Below are positions 55,113-63,064 of a stretch of 64,000 bases of DNA, piece by piece. The DNA lies in contig NZ_JAKRET010000004.1 of the NCBI RefSeq assembly GCF_022664395.1, positions 62,001 through 126,000 of the forward strand, read 5' to 3'. The DNA is from Sphingomonas lacusdianchii (GTDB taxonomy: Bacteria; Pseudomonadota; Alphaproteobacteria; Sphingomonadales; Sphingomonadaceae). Below the pieces are notes generated by a model that was given only the letters and a program-made list of their open reading frames with translations, did no database searches and was not told the DNA's origin. The position numbers were made by a program, and so were the translations under genes. Each line of letters starts with the position of its first letter. Position 1 is the first letter of the stretch.

Positions 55113-56288
55113 TTACCACCCCCCGAAGCGCGACCACGTCGCGGTGACGGCAGGATCGTCGCCATGGACGACATGATAGGCGGGATGCTGCGCGGCGGTC
55201 GAACAGGCATGGTTGGGCAGGACGCGCACCCGGTCGCCGATCTTCAGCGGCGGCAGCTGCTCGTCGGTCCCCGGCCGCACGGTGATGATGCCATGTTCCT
55301 GATTGGCGTCGGCAAGGATCAGGTCGGGATAGGGCACGCCGTCGAGCGTGCAGACGATGCCATAGCCCTGATCGACCGGTTGCTTGGCGGTGCCGCGATC
55401 GCGCGAAATCGCCATCCAGCCGGCGTCGATCAGGATCCAGCCCTTTTCCTTCTGGAAACCGATGACCGTGCCCAGCACGGACAACGCGATATCGTCGACC
55501 GCGCAGACGCCGATGCCGTGCATCACCAGATCGAAGAACACGAACACGCCTGCGCGCACTTCGGTCACGCCGGTCAGGTCGGTGGCGAAATGCGCGGTCG
55601 GGGTCGATCCGACGCTCACCACCGGGCAGGGCAGGCCGGCATCGCGCAGCGTGGTCGCGGCATCGACCACGCTCTTGCGCTCCACTTCGGCGTAGCGACG
55701 CAGCTCCTCGGGTGTGCGCGCGGCATAGCTGCCACCGGCATGGGTCATCACCCCGCGCAGCTCGCCACCCTCGACCAGCGCGCGACCGATCGCCAGCAAC
55801 GCCGCGCTGTCGTCGGGCAGCACGCCCGAACGATGCCCGTCGCAGTCGATCTCGATCAGTGCCGGGATGGCGGTGCCTGCCTCGCGCGATGCCGCCGCGA
55901 CCGCTTCGGCCTGTTCGACGGTGTCCAGCACGACGGCGATATCGACGCCCCTGGTCCGCAGCGCCAGCACGCGCGGCAGCTTGTCGGGGGCGATGCCGAC
56001 CGCATAGATCAGGTCGCGCACGCCGGCCGCGGCGAATTGTTCGGCTTCCTTCAGCGTCGAGACGGTGGCCGGACCCTCCGGCGTTTCCATCAGCCGGTGC
56101 GCGACCTCGATCGACTTGCCGGTCTTCAGATGCGGACGCAGCGTCACGCCCATCGGCGACAGATGCGCGCGCAGCCGGGCGATGTTGCGATCCATCCGGT
56201 CGGCGTCGAGGATCAGGCACGGCGTCTCGACCGTCGCCAGCGTCGCGGCATCGTCCTGCATCGCGGTCTTTTCCATCAGGGTCGTCAT
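55113..56288 (-). CDS. DSD1-family PLP enzyme (D-serine/D-threonine dehydratase or aldolase)
   Basis: A 391-residue fold-type III (alanine racemase-like) PLP enzyme. The PLP lysine is Lys55 in RPHLKTGKSIEVA. The C-terminal metal site, HxC in PNHAC (His360, Cys362), is typical of DSD1 enzymes. Relatives dehydrate D-serine or D-threo-3-hydroxyaspartate, or cleave D-threonine to glycine and acetaldehyde. The overlap with the aldehyde dehydrogenase (ATGA) and adjacency to RidA fit both routes. Confidence 0.9.
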   Translation of the reverse strand: MTTLMEKTAMQDDAATLATVETPCLILDADRMDRNIARLRAHLSPMGVTLRPHLKTGKSIEVAHRLMETPEGPATVSTLKEAEQFAAAGVRDLIYAVGIAPDKLPRVLALRTRGVDIAVVLDTVEQAEAVAAASREAGTAIPALIEIDCDGHRSGVLPDDSAALLAIGRALVEGGELRGVMTHAGGSYAARTPEELRRYAEVERKSVVDAATTLRDAGLPCPVVSVGSTPTAHFATDLTGVTEVRAGVFVFFDLVMHGIGVCAVDDIALSVLGTVIGFQKEKGWILIDAGWMAISRDRGTAKQPVDQGYGIVCTLDGVPYPDLILADANQEHGIITVRPGTDEQLPPLKIGDRVRVLPNHACSTAAQHPAYHVVHGDDPAVTATWSRFGGW

Positions 56289-57718
56289 GCCAGTATCGCC
56301 TTGGTTTCCAGATATTCTTCAAAGCCATGGACGCCGTATTCGCGACCATTGCCCGATTGCTTGTATCCGCCGAACGGCGCGTGCGCGGTCCATTTCGGCG
56401 AATTTATATGGACCTGTCCCGACCGGATGCGCCGGGCAACCGCCTGTGCTCGCGCCGGATCGCCCGACTGGACGTGCGCGCCGAGGCCATAGACGGTGTC
56501 GTTGGCCAGCGCGACGGCGTCCTCCTCGTCGCAATAGGGCATGATGCACAGCACCGGCCCGAAAATCTCCTCGCGCGCGATCCGCATGTCGCGGGTCACG
56601 CTCGAAAAGATGGTCGGGCGGACATAGTAGCCGCGATTGAGGTCGGCAGGACGGCCGGGGCCACCGCAGACCAATGTCGCACCCTCCGCCATGCCGGCCT
56701 CGATCATCGCCTGCACCCGGGCATGTTGCGCGGCGTTGGCGATCGGCCCCATCGTCGTCGCATCGTCGAGCGGCGATCCCACGCGCCACTCGGCCGCTGC
56801 GGCCGCCGCCAGCGTCTCCACCTCGGCCAGCCGGTCGGCGGGCACCAGGATTCGCGTCGGCGCGCTGCACGACTGGCCGACATTGCGCATGCCGGCCATC
56901 ACCGCGCGTGGCACGGCGGCGGCGAAATCGGCATCGTCGAGGAACAGGTTGGGCGACTTGCCACCCAGTTCCTGCACGACCCGCTTGACGCTGACCGCCG
57001 CTGCCTGCGCCACCAGCACGCCGGCGCGGGTCGATCCGGTGATCGAGATCATCGCGACATCGGGATGTGCCGACAATGCCGCACCGACCGCTTCACCGGT
57101 ACCGTTGACCAGATTGAACACCCCCGCCGGCAGGCCTGCATCATGCACCACTTGCGCGAACATCAGCGCGCTGTACGGCGACAATTCGCTGGGTTTCAGC
57201 ACCACCGGGCATCCGGCGGCGATGGCGGGGGCGACCTTGGCCGTGATCTGATAGAGCGGCCAGTTCCATGGCGTGATGAGCGCACAGACGCCGATCGCTT
57301 CCTTGACGACCGTAAAGCCGTCATCGGGCCGTTCGAAGCGGTAGGACCGGAGCACGTCGATCTGCGCGCGGACATGGGCAATGGCGAAGGGGACCTGCGA
57401 TGCGCGCGCGAAGCTGATCGCCGCGCCCATTTCGGTGGCGATCACCTGTGCGAAGGCTTCGGCGCGCTCCTCCATCAGCGTCGCGATCCGGTCGAGCAGC
57501 GCGATCCGGTCGGCGACCGGCGACAGAGCAAAACTGTCGAAGGCGCGCATCGCCGCCGCGACCGCACGGTCGACATCGGCGGCCGATCCGGCGGCGATGG
57601 TGCCGATCTGCGTCTCGGTCGCCGGATCGATTACGCCGATCCGCGGCGCGTCGCCGACCGGATCGCACCAGCCGCCGTCGATATAATATTGTCCCGACCT
57701 GTCGTGCGTCATGTCCAT
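56285..57718 (-). CDS. NAD(P)-dependent aldehyde dehydrogenase
   Basis: A 477-residue aldehyde dehydrogenase. The catalytic Cys is in VGQSCSAPTR, the general-base Glu in QELGGKSPN, and the nucleotide motif appears in SITGSTRAGVLV. It oxidises an aldehyde to the acid. Its 3' end overlaps the DSD1 gene by 4 bp, so it starts the leftward operon. The ATG at 57718 is used; ATG 57712 and an upstream GTG are possible. It could handle the aldehyde released by an aldolase reaction of DSD1. Confidence 0.92.
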   Translation of the reverse strand: MDMTHDRSGQYYIDGGWCDPVGDAPRIGVIDPATETQIGTIAAGSAADVDRAVAAAMRAFDSFALSPVADRIALLDRIATLMEERAEAFAQVIATEMGAAISFARASQVPFAIAHVRAQIDVLRSYRFERPDDGFTVVKEAIGVCALITPWNWPLYQITAKVAPAIAAGCPVVLKPSELSPYSALMFAQVVHDAGLPAGVFNLVNGTGEAVGAALSAHPDVAMISITGSTRAGVLVAQAAAVSVKRVVQELGGKSPNLFLDDADFAAAVPRAVMAGMRNVGQSCSAPTRILVPADRLAEVETLAAAAAAEWRVGSPLDDATTMGPIANAAQHARVQAMIEAGMAEGATLVCGGPGRPADLNRGYYVRPTIFSSVTRDMRIAREEIFGPVLCIMPYCDEEDAVALANDTVYGLGAHVQSGDPARAQAVARRIRSGQVHINSPKWTAHAPFGGYKQSGNGREYGVHGFEEYLETKAILA

Positions 57719-58093
57719 CCCGTCCACGTGTCCGGCGCCCGATGCGGGCAGCGAACCCTAAAGGCCGCCTGTCGATCCCGAGTCTAGGGGCAAGCGTTCA
57801 GCAGACGCTTTCGAAAAGGACCGGCAAAACGGCATTCCCGCCGCCGTCGGGACGTGCAGTCGGCAATTTTGCATCGCCGGCCGCCATTTTCTGCCGCAAT
57901 CTTCCTCTATTTTGCCGTGCATTCCGCCAAAAGCGGTCGCAGCGCATGGCAATGCAGGCGCGGCAGATTATGCCGGAGGGCGCGAAACGTCGTTCGCTTC
58001 GCCGTGCGAAACCGGACGAAACAAGACTATCTGCCGTGCCGTCGCGGCCAATATCTGCGTCGTTCCACACCAGCTTTACGAAGGGGGCTGACC
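57719..58093. promoter_or_regulatory. 375-bp divergent promoter region of the catabolic block
   Basis: Between the ALDH gene and the dehalogenase-like gene. It contains several T/A-rich half-sites: CGGCAAAA (57822-57829), CGGCAATTTTGC (57861-57872), CATTTTCTGCCG (57885-57896), ATTTTGCCG (57909-57917) and CCGCCAAAAGCGG (57924-57936). This suggests repeated binding of one regulator. No regulator gene is in the window and no other gene is evident here. Confidence 0.4.
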
Positions 58094-58756
58094 GTGCTTC
58101 GTCCAAAGTACATCACGTTCGATTGTTATGGCACGCTGATCTATTTCGAAATGGCGCCGGTCGCCCGCCGCCTGTATGCCGATCGCATCGCCGAAGCCGA
58201 TATGCAGCAGTTCACCGACGACTTCTCGGCCTATCGCCTCGACGAAGTGCTGGGCGCGTGGAAGCCGTATCGCGACGTGGTCGAGGGTGCGCTGCGCCGG
58301 ACCTGCAAGCGGTGGAACATCGAATATCGCGACAGCGACACGGCGGAAGTCTATGCGGCCGTTCCGACCTGGGGACCGCACCCGGACGTCGTCGAGCCGC
58401 TCAAGCGCGTCGCCGCAGAATATCCGCTGGTCATCCTGTCGAACTCGATGGTCGACCTGATCCCGGCCAGCGTCGAGAAGCTGCAGGCGCCGTTCCACGC
58501 CGTCTACACTGCCGAGGAAGCGCAGGCGTACAAGCCGCGGATGCAGGCGTTCGAATATATGTTCGACCAGCTCGGCTGCGGGCCGGAGGACGTGCTGCAC
58601 GTCTCGTCCAGCTTCCGCTACGACCAGATGACGGCGTTCGACCTTGGCATCAAGGACAAGGCGTTCGTCAATCGCGGGCACGAACCGCTCAACCCCTATT
58701 ATCAGGTGCATGACATCCCCAGCCTCGCGGGTCTGCCCGGGCTGGTGGGGCTGTGA
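58094..58756 (+). CDS. Haloacid dehalogenase type II-like HAD enzyme
   Basis: A 220-residue HAD enzyme. The nucleophile motif is FDCYGTLIYFEM, with LSNSMVDL, KPRMQAFEYM and SSSFRYDQM following in the order seen in type II 2-haloacid dehalogenases. Many such genes lie in amino-acid operons and hydrolyse phosphate or other groups, so dehalogenation is not certain. GTG at 58094 has AAGGGGG about 6 nt upstream. Its stop overlaps the bicupin start. Confidence 0.8.
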   Translation: MLRPKYITFDCYGTLIYFEMAPVARRLYADRIAEADMQQFTDDFSAYRLDEVLGAWKPYRDVVEGALRRTCKRWNIEYRDSDTAEVYAAVPTWGPHPDVVEPLKRVAAEYPLVILSNSMVDLIPASVEKLQAPFHAVYTAEEAQAYKPRMQAFEYMFDQLGCGPEDVLHVSSSFRYDQMTAFDLGIKDKAFVNRGHEPLNPYYQVHDIPSLAGLPGLVGL

Positions 58757-59457
58757 GCGTCGAAGCCAAGGTGCGGTCGTTCATCGACCTGCGCGCCTTC
58801 GCCGCCGATGCGGCGGTGAACGACACCGGCGACTATGCGACCGCGCGCACCGCGCTGCCGCTGGCGGACGGGCCGTGCAGCGTCGACCTGGTCGCGCTCG
58901 ACGGCGGCAGCGGTTCGGTGGCGGGCCTGCCCGGTGACGAATTCGTCATCGTCCTCGAAGGATCGCTGCGAATCGGCGACACCACGCTGGACGCGGGTCG
59001 CAGTGCGGTCATCCCGACGGGGGTCGCCTTCGACTGGGCGGCGGCACCCGCCACCCGCGTGCTGGCGATGCGCTATGCGATCGAAACGCCGGCCGCCGAA
59101 GCGGTGGTGCCGATCGACGAGGCGGCCGAACTGACCCCGTCCAACCCGCCGCTCGCCGAGCTGCTGGTCGGACCGACCCCGTCGTGCCGCAACCACACCG
59201 ACTATCTGTCGAGCGACGGCGTGTTCATCTGCGGAACGTGGGATTCGACTCCCTATCACCGCATCGCGATGCGCTATCGCCATCACGAACTGATGCACCT
59301 GCTCGACGGCAGCGTGACCTTCACCGACGAAACGGGGGCCAGCCGGACCTTCTCGACCGGTGACGTCTTCCTGCTCGAACATGCCGCGCATTGCGCATGG
59401 GACAGCCAGGTGCATGTGAAGAAGGTCTATGCGATCTGGCGGCCGGTGGTCGACTGA
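58753..59457 (+). CDS. Bicupin protein
   Basis: A 234-residue protein with two cupin halves. In the first (about 40-110) a typical beta-turn, GDEFVIVLEGSLRIG, is seen but the metal His residues are poor. The second has YRHHELMHLLDGSVTF and FLLEHAAHCAW, with likely metal ligands. Cupins are isomerases, lyases or dioxygenases; the reaction here is unknown. It is translationally coupled to the HAD gene (GTGA overlap). Confidence 0.82.
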   Translation: MSVEAKVRSFIDLRAFAADAAVNDTGDYATARTALPLADGPCSVDLVALDGGSGSVAGLPGDEFVIVLEGSLRIGDTTLDAGRSAVIPTGVAFDWAAAPATRVLAMRYAIETPAAEAVVPIDEAAELTPSNPPLAELLVGPTPSCRNHTDYLSSDGVFICGTWDSTPYHRIAMRYRHHELMHLLDGSVTFTDETGASRTFSTGDVFLLEHAAHCAWDSQVHVKKVYAIWRPVVD

Positions 59458-59476
59458 TCGGCATGTGACATAACCG

Positions 59477-59516
59477 AAACTACCGTATCCCTGCGCAGGC
59501 GGGGGTACGGTAGTTT
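59477..59516. terminator. Bidirectional terminator between bicupin and ABC genes
   Basis: Perfect 11-bp arms AAACTACCGTA / TACGGTAGTTT around an 18-nt loop. The A-rich and T-rich ends give a U-tract in both orientations, suitable for the two convergent operons. Confidence 0.8.
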
Positions 59517-59523
59517 AAAGACC

Positions 59524-61314
59524 TTACCGCCCCGCCAGCGTATCGACCGACCGGTGGCAGAAGATGCGGCGGTCGTCCTCGATCAGCATCGGCGGCATTT
59601 CTGCGGCACAGGCATCTACCGCCTTGGGACAGCGCGGCAGGAAGCTGCACCCCATGTCCCGCATCCGCGCCCCGCCGGCAGCAGCTGCGTCCCGCGCGGG
59701 CGTTTCCTCGAGCCAGCCGGGCCGCAATTCGGGCACCGACGCGGTCAGCAGCCGGGTATAGGGATGGTGCGCGCCATGGCGCAGGCCATCGCGCGTTACC
59801 CGTTCGGCGACGCGCCCGGCATAGAGCACCAGCACGTCGTCGCTGATCGCGCGCACGATCTCCAGATCATGGGTGATGAACATATAGGCGAGGCCGAGTT
59901 CGCGGCGCAGTTCGATCAGCAGGTCGAGCACCGCTTCGGCCACCACCGGGTCGAGCGCCGAGGTCACTTCGTCGCACAGCAGCAGGTCGGGCCGTGCGGC
60001 AAGTGCCCGTGCCAGGTTCACCCGCTGCTTCTGCCCGCCCGACAATTCGCCGGGCAACCGGTCGGCGAGCGCGGCGGGCAGGCGGACAAGGTCGAGCAGC
60101 CGTGCGACTTCCGCCCGTGCCGACGCGCGATCCATGCCGTGATAGAAAGCGAGTGGTCGAGCGATGGCGGCGCCGACGCTGACCGCCGGGTTGAGCGCGG
60201 TGTCGGCGCTCTGGAACACCATCTGCACCCGGCGCAATTCGTCGCGCGAGCGGCGGCGGACGACCGGCGGCAACGGCGTGCCATCGAGCAATATGCGTCC
60301 AGCGGTCGGTGCGTGCAGTCCGGCGACGACGCGCGCAAGGGTACTCTTGCCGCAACCGGACTCGCCGATCACACCCAGCACCTGTCCGCGCCTGATCGAC
60401 ACGTCGATCCCGTCGAGGATCTTCACGCGCGGGCTGCCGTCATGGTTGGTCCCGCCATAGCCGGCGACGACGCCCCACAGGTCGAGCAGCGGCTTTTCCT
60501 CGACGGCCGGCGCGACGGCCGGCGTGCGCGGCGCGGCGGCGGCGACCAGCGCGCGGCTATAGTCATGGGTCGGTGCAAACAATATCTGTTCTGTGGTGCC
60601 GAGTTCCTGGACCTCGCCGCCCTTCAGCACGGCGATACGATCGGCAATCTGCGCCACGACCGAGAGGTCGTGCGTCACATAGACGGCGGTGGTGCCGAGG
60701 TCACGAACCGCGTCCTTGAATGCCTTGAGCACCTCGATCTGCGTCGTCACGTCGAGCGCGGTGGTCGGTTCGTCGAAGATGACCAGCTTCGGATCGGTGA
60801 TTAGCGCCATCGCCGCCATCAGCCGCTGCAACTGCCCGCCCGAAACCTGATGCGGATAGCGGTCGCCGACCCCCTCCGGATCGGGCAGGGCCAGGCGGCG
60901 GAACAGGTCCTTCGCCTTCGTCTCGGCAGCGGCGCGGTCGAGCGTGCCGTGGATCAGCGCCGGTTCGATCACCTGCGCCATGATCGTCAGCGACGGGTTG
61001 AACGCCGCCGCCGCGCTCTGCGCGACATAGGCGACGGTGCGGCCGCGGATGCTGCGCAGTTCTTCGGCACTGGCGGTGTCGAGCCGCTGCCCCGCGACCT
61101 CAATCGTACCGCCGGCGATCTGGCAGCCGGGCCGGGCATAACCGAGCAGCGACAGGGCGATGGTCGTCTTGCCCGATCCCGATTCGCCGATCAGCGCCAG
61201 CACCTCGCCCGGTGCCACCGACAGCGTGGCGTCAGGGACGATCACGATCTCGCACCCGTCCTCGCCGGTGGCGGTGATGCGCAGATGGTCGATGCGCGCA
61301 AGCGGAGCGGTCAT
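59524..61314 (-). CDS. Dipeptide-type ABC transporter, fused ATPase subunits (DppD-DppF)
   Basis: A 596-residue protein with two complete ATPase domains. The first has Walker A GESGSGKT and signature VSGGQLQR; the second has GESGCGKST and LSGGQKQR. The C-terminal peptide-transport extension, with Cys residues in GCSFLPRCP and DACAAEMPP, is typical of Opp/Dpp ATPases. A fused pair is less common than separate subunits. The ATG at 61314 lies 4 bp inside the permease gene. Confidence 0.92.
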   Translation of the reverse strand: MTAPLARIDHLRITATGEDGCEIVIVPDATLSVAPGEVLALIGESGSGKTTIALSLLGYARPGCQIAGGTIEVAGQRLDTASAEELRSIRGRTVAYVAQSAAAAFNPSLTIMAQVIEPALIHGTLDRAAAETKAKDLFRRLALPDPEGVGDRYPHQVSGGQLQRLMAAMALITDPKLVIFDEPTTALDVTTQIEVLKAFKDAVRDLGTTAVYVTHDLSVVAQIADRIAVLKGGEVQELGTTEQILFAPTHDYSRALVAAAAPRTPAVAPAVEEKPLLDLWGVVAGYGGTNHDGSPRVKILDGIDVSIRRGQVLGVIGESGCGKSTLARVVAGLHAPTAGRILLDGTPLPPVVRRRSRDELRRVQMVFQSADTALNPAVSVGAAIARPLAFYHGMDRASARAEVARLLDLVRLPAALADRLPGELSGGQKQRVNLARALAARPDLLLCDEVTSALDPVVAEAVLDLLIELRRELGLAYMFITHDLEIVRAISDDVLVLYAGRVAERVTRDGLRHGAHHPYTRLLTASVPELRPGWLEETPARDAAAAGGARMRDMGCSFLPRCPKAVDACAAEMPPMLIEDDRRIFCHRSVDTLAGR

Positions 61315-62108
61315 CGGCGGCGGCGTCCGGGCAGGGAGTCGATCAACAGGTTCATCCCGATGGTAAGGGAGGCGATCGCCACCGCCGGAAACAGCACGGC
61401 AGGCGCGCCGAAGCCGAGGCCGGCGATGTTTTCGCGGACCAGCGCGCCCAGATCGGCCTCGGGCGGCTGTACGCCCAGCCCCAGGAACGAAAGCCCGCTG
61501 AGCAGCAGCACGACGAACACGAACCGCAGCCCGAAATCGGCGGCGAGCGGTCCGGTAACGTTGGGCAGCACCTCGCGCACGACGATATAGGGCAGGCCTT
61601 CGCCCCGCGCCCGCGCGGCGGACACGAAATCGAGCGCCATCACCCCCATCGCCAGCGACCGCGCCGTGCGGAACGCGCCGGGGGTATAGATCACCGCCAG
61701 CGTCCCGATCAGCACCGGGATCGACGCGCCCGTCGCCGCGATCACGACCAGCGCGAACATCAGGCTGGGGATGGCGATGACGATGTCGAACAGCCGCGAC
61801 AACAACATGTCGACCCATCCCCCCGCCGCCGCCGCAAGGCCCAGCAGCACCCCCGTCACCACCGCGATGGCGGTCGCGACGAAGGCGATGAACACGGTGT
61901 AGCGGGCACCGTAGAGCACCCGGCTGAGCATGTCGCGACCGAGATAGTCGGTTCCGAGCGGGAAGGCGCGGCTGACGCCGCTGAACACGTCGAGGTCGAC
62001 GACCTCCCCCACGCCGTGCGGCGCGAGGGCGGGGCCGGCGAGGGCGACGATCACCCACAGCACGACGAGGGCAAGGCCGATCCGGCCACTGATCGCGAGC
62101 CTGCTCAC
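61311..62108 (-). CDS. Dipeptide-type ABC permease (DppC-like)
   Basis: A 265-residue inner-membrane permease, shorter than typical DppC (about 300) at its N-terminus. It has about six helices with the EAA-like loop VSAARARGEGLPYIVVREVLP. The GTG start at 62108 overlaps the DppB stop (GTGA), which fixes the start. Four other genes in this operon share such overlaps. Confidence 0.9.
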   Translation of the reverse strand: MSRLAISGRIGLALVVLWVIVALAGPALAPHGVGEVVDLDVFSGVSRAFPLGTDYLGRDMLSRVLYGARYTVFIAFVATAIAVVTGVLLGLAAAAGGWVDMLLSRLFDIVIAIPSLMFALVVIAATGASIPVLIGTLAVIYTPGAFRTARSLAMGVMALDFVSAARARGEGLPYIVVREVLPNVTGPLAADFGLRFVFVVLLLSGLSFLGLGVQPPEADLGALVRENIAGLGFGAPAVLFPAVAIASLTIGMNLLIDSLPGRRRR

Positions 62109-63064
62109 CGGTGGCGCAACCGCGGATTGGCGAGGATCGCGACCACGTCGGCGGTCGTCACCAGCAGCAGATAGGCGATGCAGAAGATGACCGCGACGGT
62201 CTGCACCAGCGGCAGGTCGCGGGTCGCGACCGCATCGACCATCAGCCGCGCGACGCCCGGATAGTTGAAGATGATCTCGACCACGATCACGCCCCCCAGC
62301 AAGGTCGACAGGCTGAGCGCGATCGCATTGGCGATCGGCCCGATGGCGTTGGGCAGGGCGTGGCGCAGCACGACCCGCGCGGGCGAACAGCCCTTCAGCC
62401 GCGCCGCCTCTGCGTACGAGGTGTCGAGCGCGTCGATCACCGCCGCGCGCGTCATCCGCACCATCTGCGCCATCACGAAACAGGCGAGGCTGAACACCGG
62501 CATCGCGAACACCCGCACCAAATCCCAGGTGGAATGAACGTCGCGGGTCGACGACAGTGCCGGCAGCCAGCGCAGCGTCACCGCGAACAGCATCACCGCC
62601 AGCGTCGCGATCAGGAATTCCGGCACCGACACGATGCCGATCGTCGCGATGCTGATCGTCCGGTCGAACGCCGTGCCACGCTTCACCGCCGCGACGATGC
62701 CCAGCAGCAGTGCGAGCGGCACCGATACCAAGGCGGTCAACCCGGCCAGCGTCAGCGAATTGCCCAGCCGTGCGGCGATCATCTCCCACACCGGCAGCCC
62801 GGTGATCAGCGAACGCCCCGGATCGCCGGTCAGCACGCCGGTCGCCCATTCGAGATAGCGTTCCCATGCCGGCTGATCGAGGTGCATCGCGGCGCGCAGT
62901 CCCGCCAGTGCCTCCGGCGTGGCGCTTTGACCCAGGATCGCCTCGGCCACGTCGCCCTCCATCAGCTGCGCGATGCCGAACACCGCCAGCGATACGAACA
63001 GCAACGTGACCAGCGACGCCCCGACCCGGCGGCCGATCAGCGAAACGAGCGGCGACAGCGTCAT
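62105..63064 (-). CDS. Dipeptide-type ABC permease (DppB-like)
   Basis: A 319-residue permease with six helices. The extracytoplasmic segment GDPGRSLITGLPVWEMIAAR and the EAA loop SYAEAARLKGCSPARVVLRH are typical of DppB. The ATG at 63064 overlaps the stop of the solute-binding protein gene (ATGA). With DppC it forms the channel. Confidence 0.92.
   Translation of the reverse strand: MTLSPLVSLIGRRVGASLVTLLFVSLAVFGIAQLMEGDVAEAILGQSATPEALAGLRAAMHLDQPAWERYLEWATGVLTGDPGRSLITGLPVWEMIAARLGNSLTLAGLTALVSVPLALLLGIVAAVKRGTAFDRTISIATIGIVSVPEFLIATLAVMLFAVTLRWLPALSSTRDVHSTWDLVRVFAMPVFSLACFVMAQMVRMTRAAVIDALDTSYAEAARLKGCSPARVVLRHALPNAIGPIANAIALSLSTLLGGVIVVEIIFNYPGVARLMVDAVATRDLPLVQTVAVIFCIAYLLLVTTADVVAILANPRLRHR

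Noticed and set aside
57758..57952. A 64-codon minus-strand open frame in the divergent promoter region
   Set aside because: No ribosome-binding site, no family resemblance, and it overlaps the candidate regulator half-sites.
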